A DNA stretch of 64,000 bases from Gymnothorax reevesii. Its lineage: Eukaryota; Chordata; Actinopteri; Anguilliformes; Muraenidae. The notes under the pieces are model-generated. The model saw only the letters and a list, made by a program, of their open reading frames with translations. It did no database searches and was not told the origin of the DNA. The DNA lies in the NCBI GenBank assembly GCA_029721435.1, contig CM056586.1, positions 71,963,607-72,027,606 on the forward strand, given 5' to 3'. This document shows positions 61,896 through 64,000 of the stretch, piece by piece (positions within the stretch are counted from its first letter, which is position 1; every line of letters starts with the position of its first letter). Made by a program: the position numbers and the translations under genes.

Positions 61896-63436
61896 GAAGT
61901 GTGGAGCTACTTTGAGCCTTGTTAATGATGAAAAAATAGCAATTTCTTTGCATGGCAACGCTATGCCCAATTCACTACTATTTTAAGCCTGTTGGGAGCT
62001 TTGGCTAAAAAGCCATGTATTTCGAAATGTTGCATGCGTACGGAGGTGGGGTATTCGACAAAAGTTAGTACTCGTTATCATGTTTCAATACATCCCAAGA
62101 CAATTTCACACTGGAATTCTCCTTTAAGTGGCTACATTGGACATTAAGGCTAAAAATTTTGTGAAAAGACATCTTTACAGGTGATATTTGAATGTCGGGG
62201 CTTGCGGATACTTTGATTACGCCGCACGAGCAGTATGGAGCACAGATATATACAAAGAACACAAGATTGCTGATAGGGTATGCTCAAGTGAAGCAACTGT
62301 TCTAGGAGCATATATACCCAGAAGTAAAATTCGCTCATAGGCGAAAATGAATGGCAGTCTATTTTAAAATTACATTTTCAGAAACACTTGCCTGCAAGTC
62401 GGTGTCATTTTGGTATCGCTGTGCAGAGCAACATTTTTTCTCCCTAAATATGTGCTTTTCGGAGGATGGAAAGTGGCACACTTTCTAAAGAGAAGATCGA
62501 AATGTGACTCGGTGTCAACGTTAAAGTACGAGCAGAAAAGTTAACGTGACCGAGGCTTTTGATGTCTGTCTGATAAGATAATTGCGTTGCAGTTTTCGCA
62601 GTATAAGAAACGTGGATGAATGTCCATATACGTTATTAAATTACTCTCTGGCTTCCTCACTTTATTGTACCCTGATTGAGCACATTTTCCGTCAACCAAA
62701 TTGTTTATATTGAATCATATGACTAATACCAGCATTATTAAAAAGAAGTGCTAGTTAACTCTGGCTACTCCTTTACTAAGCTTTATCTTTGCCCATGTTC
62801 GTTAAAACACTGCTCTCAGAAATTATCACTGCTCAGCACAGATCGAGTGAATAGAGAAAGGTTTTTCCTCCTGATTTCCAACAGCCAAGTCTTTCTCCCC
62901 TCCGTGTCTTTTGGAACTCTGTAGCCCACAAACAGACAAAGCGACTTGTCCTCTGTTTTAAATATTATGCAGGTAAGAAGTATTGTTGTTGAATGTCAAT
63001 TACAAGTAGCTAGCTTGTTAGCCACCTTGTCAATTTTATTAACTGCTAAGTTACTGCAGTTCCCGCAATGTTAAGGGTACCAAGGTAGCTCGCTGGTAAC
63101 CGTTATCAATCACTTGCGTTTGGTTTTAGTCAGCGGTCTATTCAAGTCAATGGGACGGCTAATTAGCTAGCTAGCTGGCAGCAAAGCGATTTTTTTCTAT
63201 TAAAGTGACAGATTTGCATTTCTACGTTAACTTACGCCCTTTATTACAGCCCTTCAAATGAATATTGCGGCAACAGACAGCCGCACATCTCGGCATTTTA
63301 AAGCTTATATCCACTTATTTCAAATTAGCCTCATCGAAAACCATTCATTTTTATGAAGAAGTTGGGTGTATCAATATGGCGGGTGGGTGCCTCACTTTGC
63401 TGATGATGTCATATTTACATTATCCAATCAAGTGTT

Positions 63437-63439
<3 letters not shown>

Positions 63440-63519
<80 letters not shown>
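63440..63519 (+). repeat. (AT)n microsatellite
   Basis: About 40 uninterrupted AT units; length in an assembly is often unreliable. Confidence 0.97.
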
Positions 63520-63522
<3 letters not shown>

Positions 63523-64000
63523 TGGAGGCATTTTCTGGTTTTTAATTTGTTTTTGACATTTGAAAAAGTGGTCTCCATTGATTTCAATTGCTTTGGATTG
63601 GTCTTCAACAAAGTTTTTCTTTTTAACTCCAAAAGTTTTGAGGAATAAAGAAATTCATGGACCCCTCGATTAGCACTGGGGTGAGTACATGATGAGTGAA
63701 TTTAAATTTTTGCGTGAACTTATCCTTTAACATGCAGAACCCACTTCTGTCAATTTGATCAAAATAGCGCTCACACTGTACATTGAGGGCACCAAGCTGA
63801 GTTGATTGCAAAATCTAAAAAAAAAAACTTTTTATATAAGGCAGTTTTTGAGAAATAATTTTTTGAAATTTCCATGTTTAAGTCCTATCTTTTAACATTG
63901 GGGCCAAAATGATTCAATCAAAACTCCAAAAAAAAAAAACTGGAGATATGGTCCAGTAGTATTTTATGGCAAATTTACAGGAAAGTACATCAGGCAAAAA

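Larger units (their letters stand above)
59379..64000 (-). other. nckap1 intron 1 (part)
   Basis: No exon matching the expected N-terminus of NCKAP1 was found on the minus strand. Contains a purine tract, CA and AT microsatellites, a foldback repeat (61607-61895) and, at 63675-63735, a repeat end with TGAACTTATCCTTTAA. Several open frames here are products of low-complexity sequence. Confidence 0.65.

Noticed and set aside
63265..63648. 127-codon frame with an Ile-Tyr repeat
   Set aside because: Produced by the (AT)n microsatellite.
1..64000. A new defence, biosynthetic or other multi-gene system
   Set aside because: Only two known, conserved animal genes and transposon relics are supported; nothing suggests an operon-like or novel gene set.

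Overview
The window is intron-rich, AT-rich nuclear DNA of a vertebrate, almost certainly a teleost fish. Two neighbouring protein-coding genes lie on the minus strand in the order known from human chromosome 2q32: nckap1 upstream (high coordinates) and frzb downstream (low coordinates). The fish assignment rests on the diverged but collinear proteins and on the many Tc1-like, piggyBac-like and fish-type LINE remnants in the introns; the species cannot be named from the sequence.

frzb (secreted frizzled-related protein 3) is complete: six exons between 13939 and 1872 join in frame to a 303-residue protein with signal peptide, cysteine-rich Frizzled domain and netrin-like domain. nckap1 (WAVE-complex subunit Nap1/Hem-2 family) is represented by 30 consecutive exons between 59378 and 15676. 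They join without a frame break into 1092 codons plus stop; the first exon (about 36 residues if the length equals the human 1128-residue protein) is not visible and should lie beyond position 64000. About 1.7 kb separates the nckap1 stop from the frzb start, and this must hold the nckap1 3' UTR and the frzb promoter.

Region by region: 1-1871 frzb 3' UTR/downstream with a 91-bp-arm hairpin; 1872-13939 frzb, with nested Tc1-like elements in intron 3; 13940-15675 intergenic; 15676-20892 nckap1 last exons with a LINE and a Tc1-like relic; 20893-27121 exons 20-29; 27122-35511 the long intron 19 with a piggyBac pseudogene, a DD34E Tc1 element and an element carrying a 144-bp minisatellite; 35512-49482 exons 3-19; 49483-59267 the long intron 2 with nested Tc1/LINE, a THAP-type relic, a MITE and a nearly complete Tc1/mariner element; 59268-59378 exon 2; 59379-64000 intron 1 with microsatellites.

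The two genes do not form a pathway: FRZB binds Wnt ligands outside the cell, NCKAP1 drives actin branching inside it. I found no undescribed multi-gene system. The most interesting points are an inverted MITE pair spanning nckap1 intron 9 almost splice site to splice site, the long hairpin next to frzb, a Tc1/mariner copy disabled only by four nonsense codons, and nuclear-receptor-like and CTCF-like motifs inside or near repeats.
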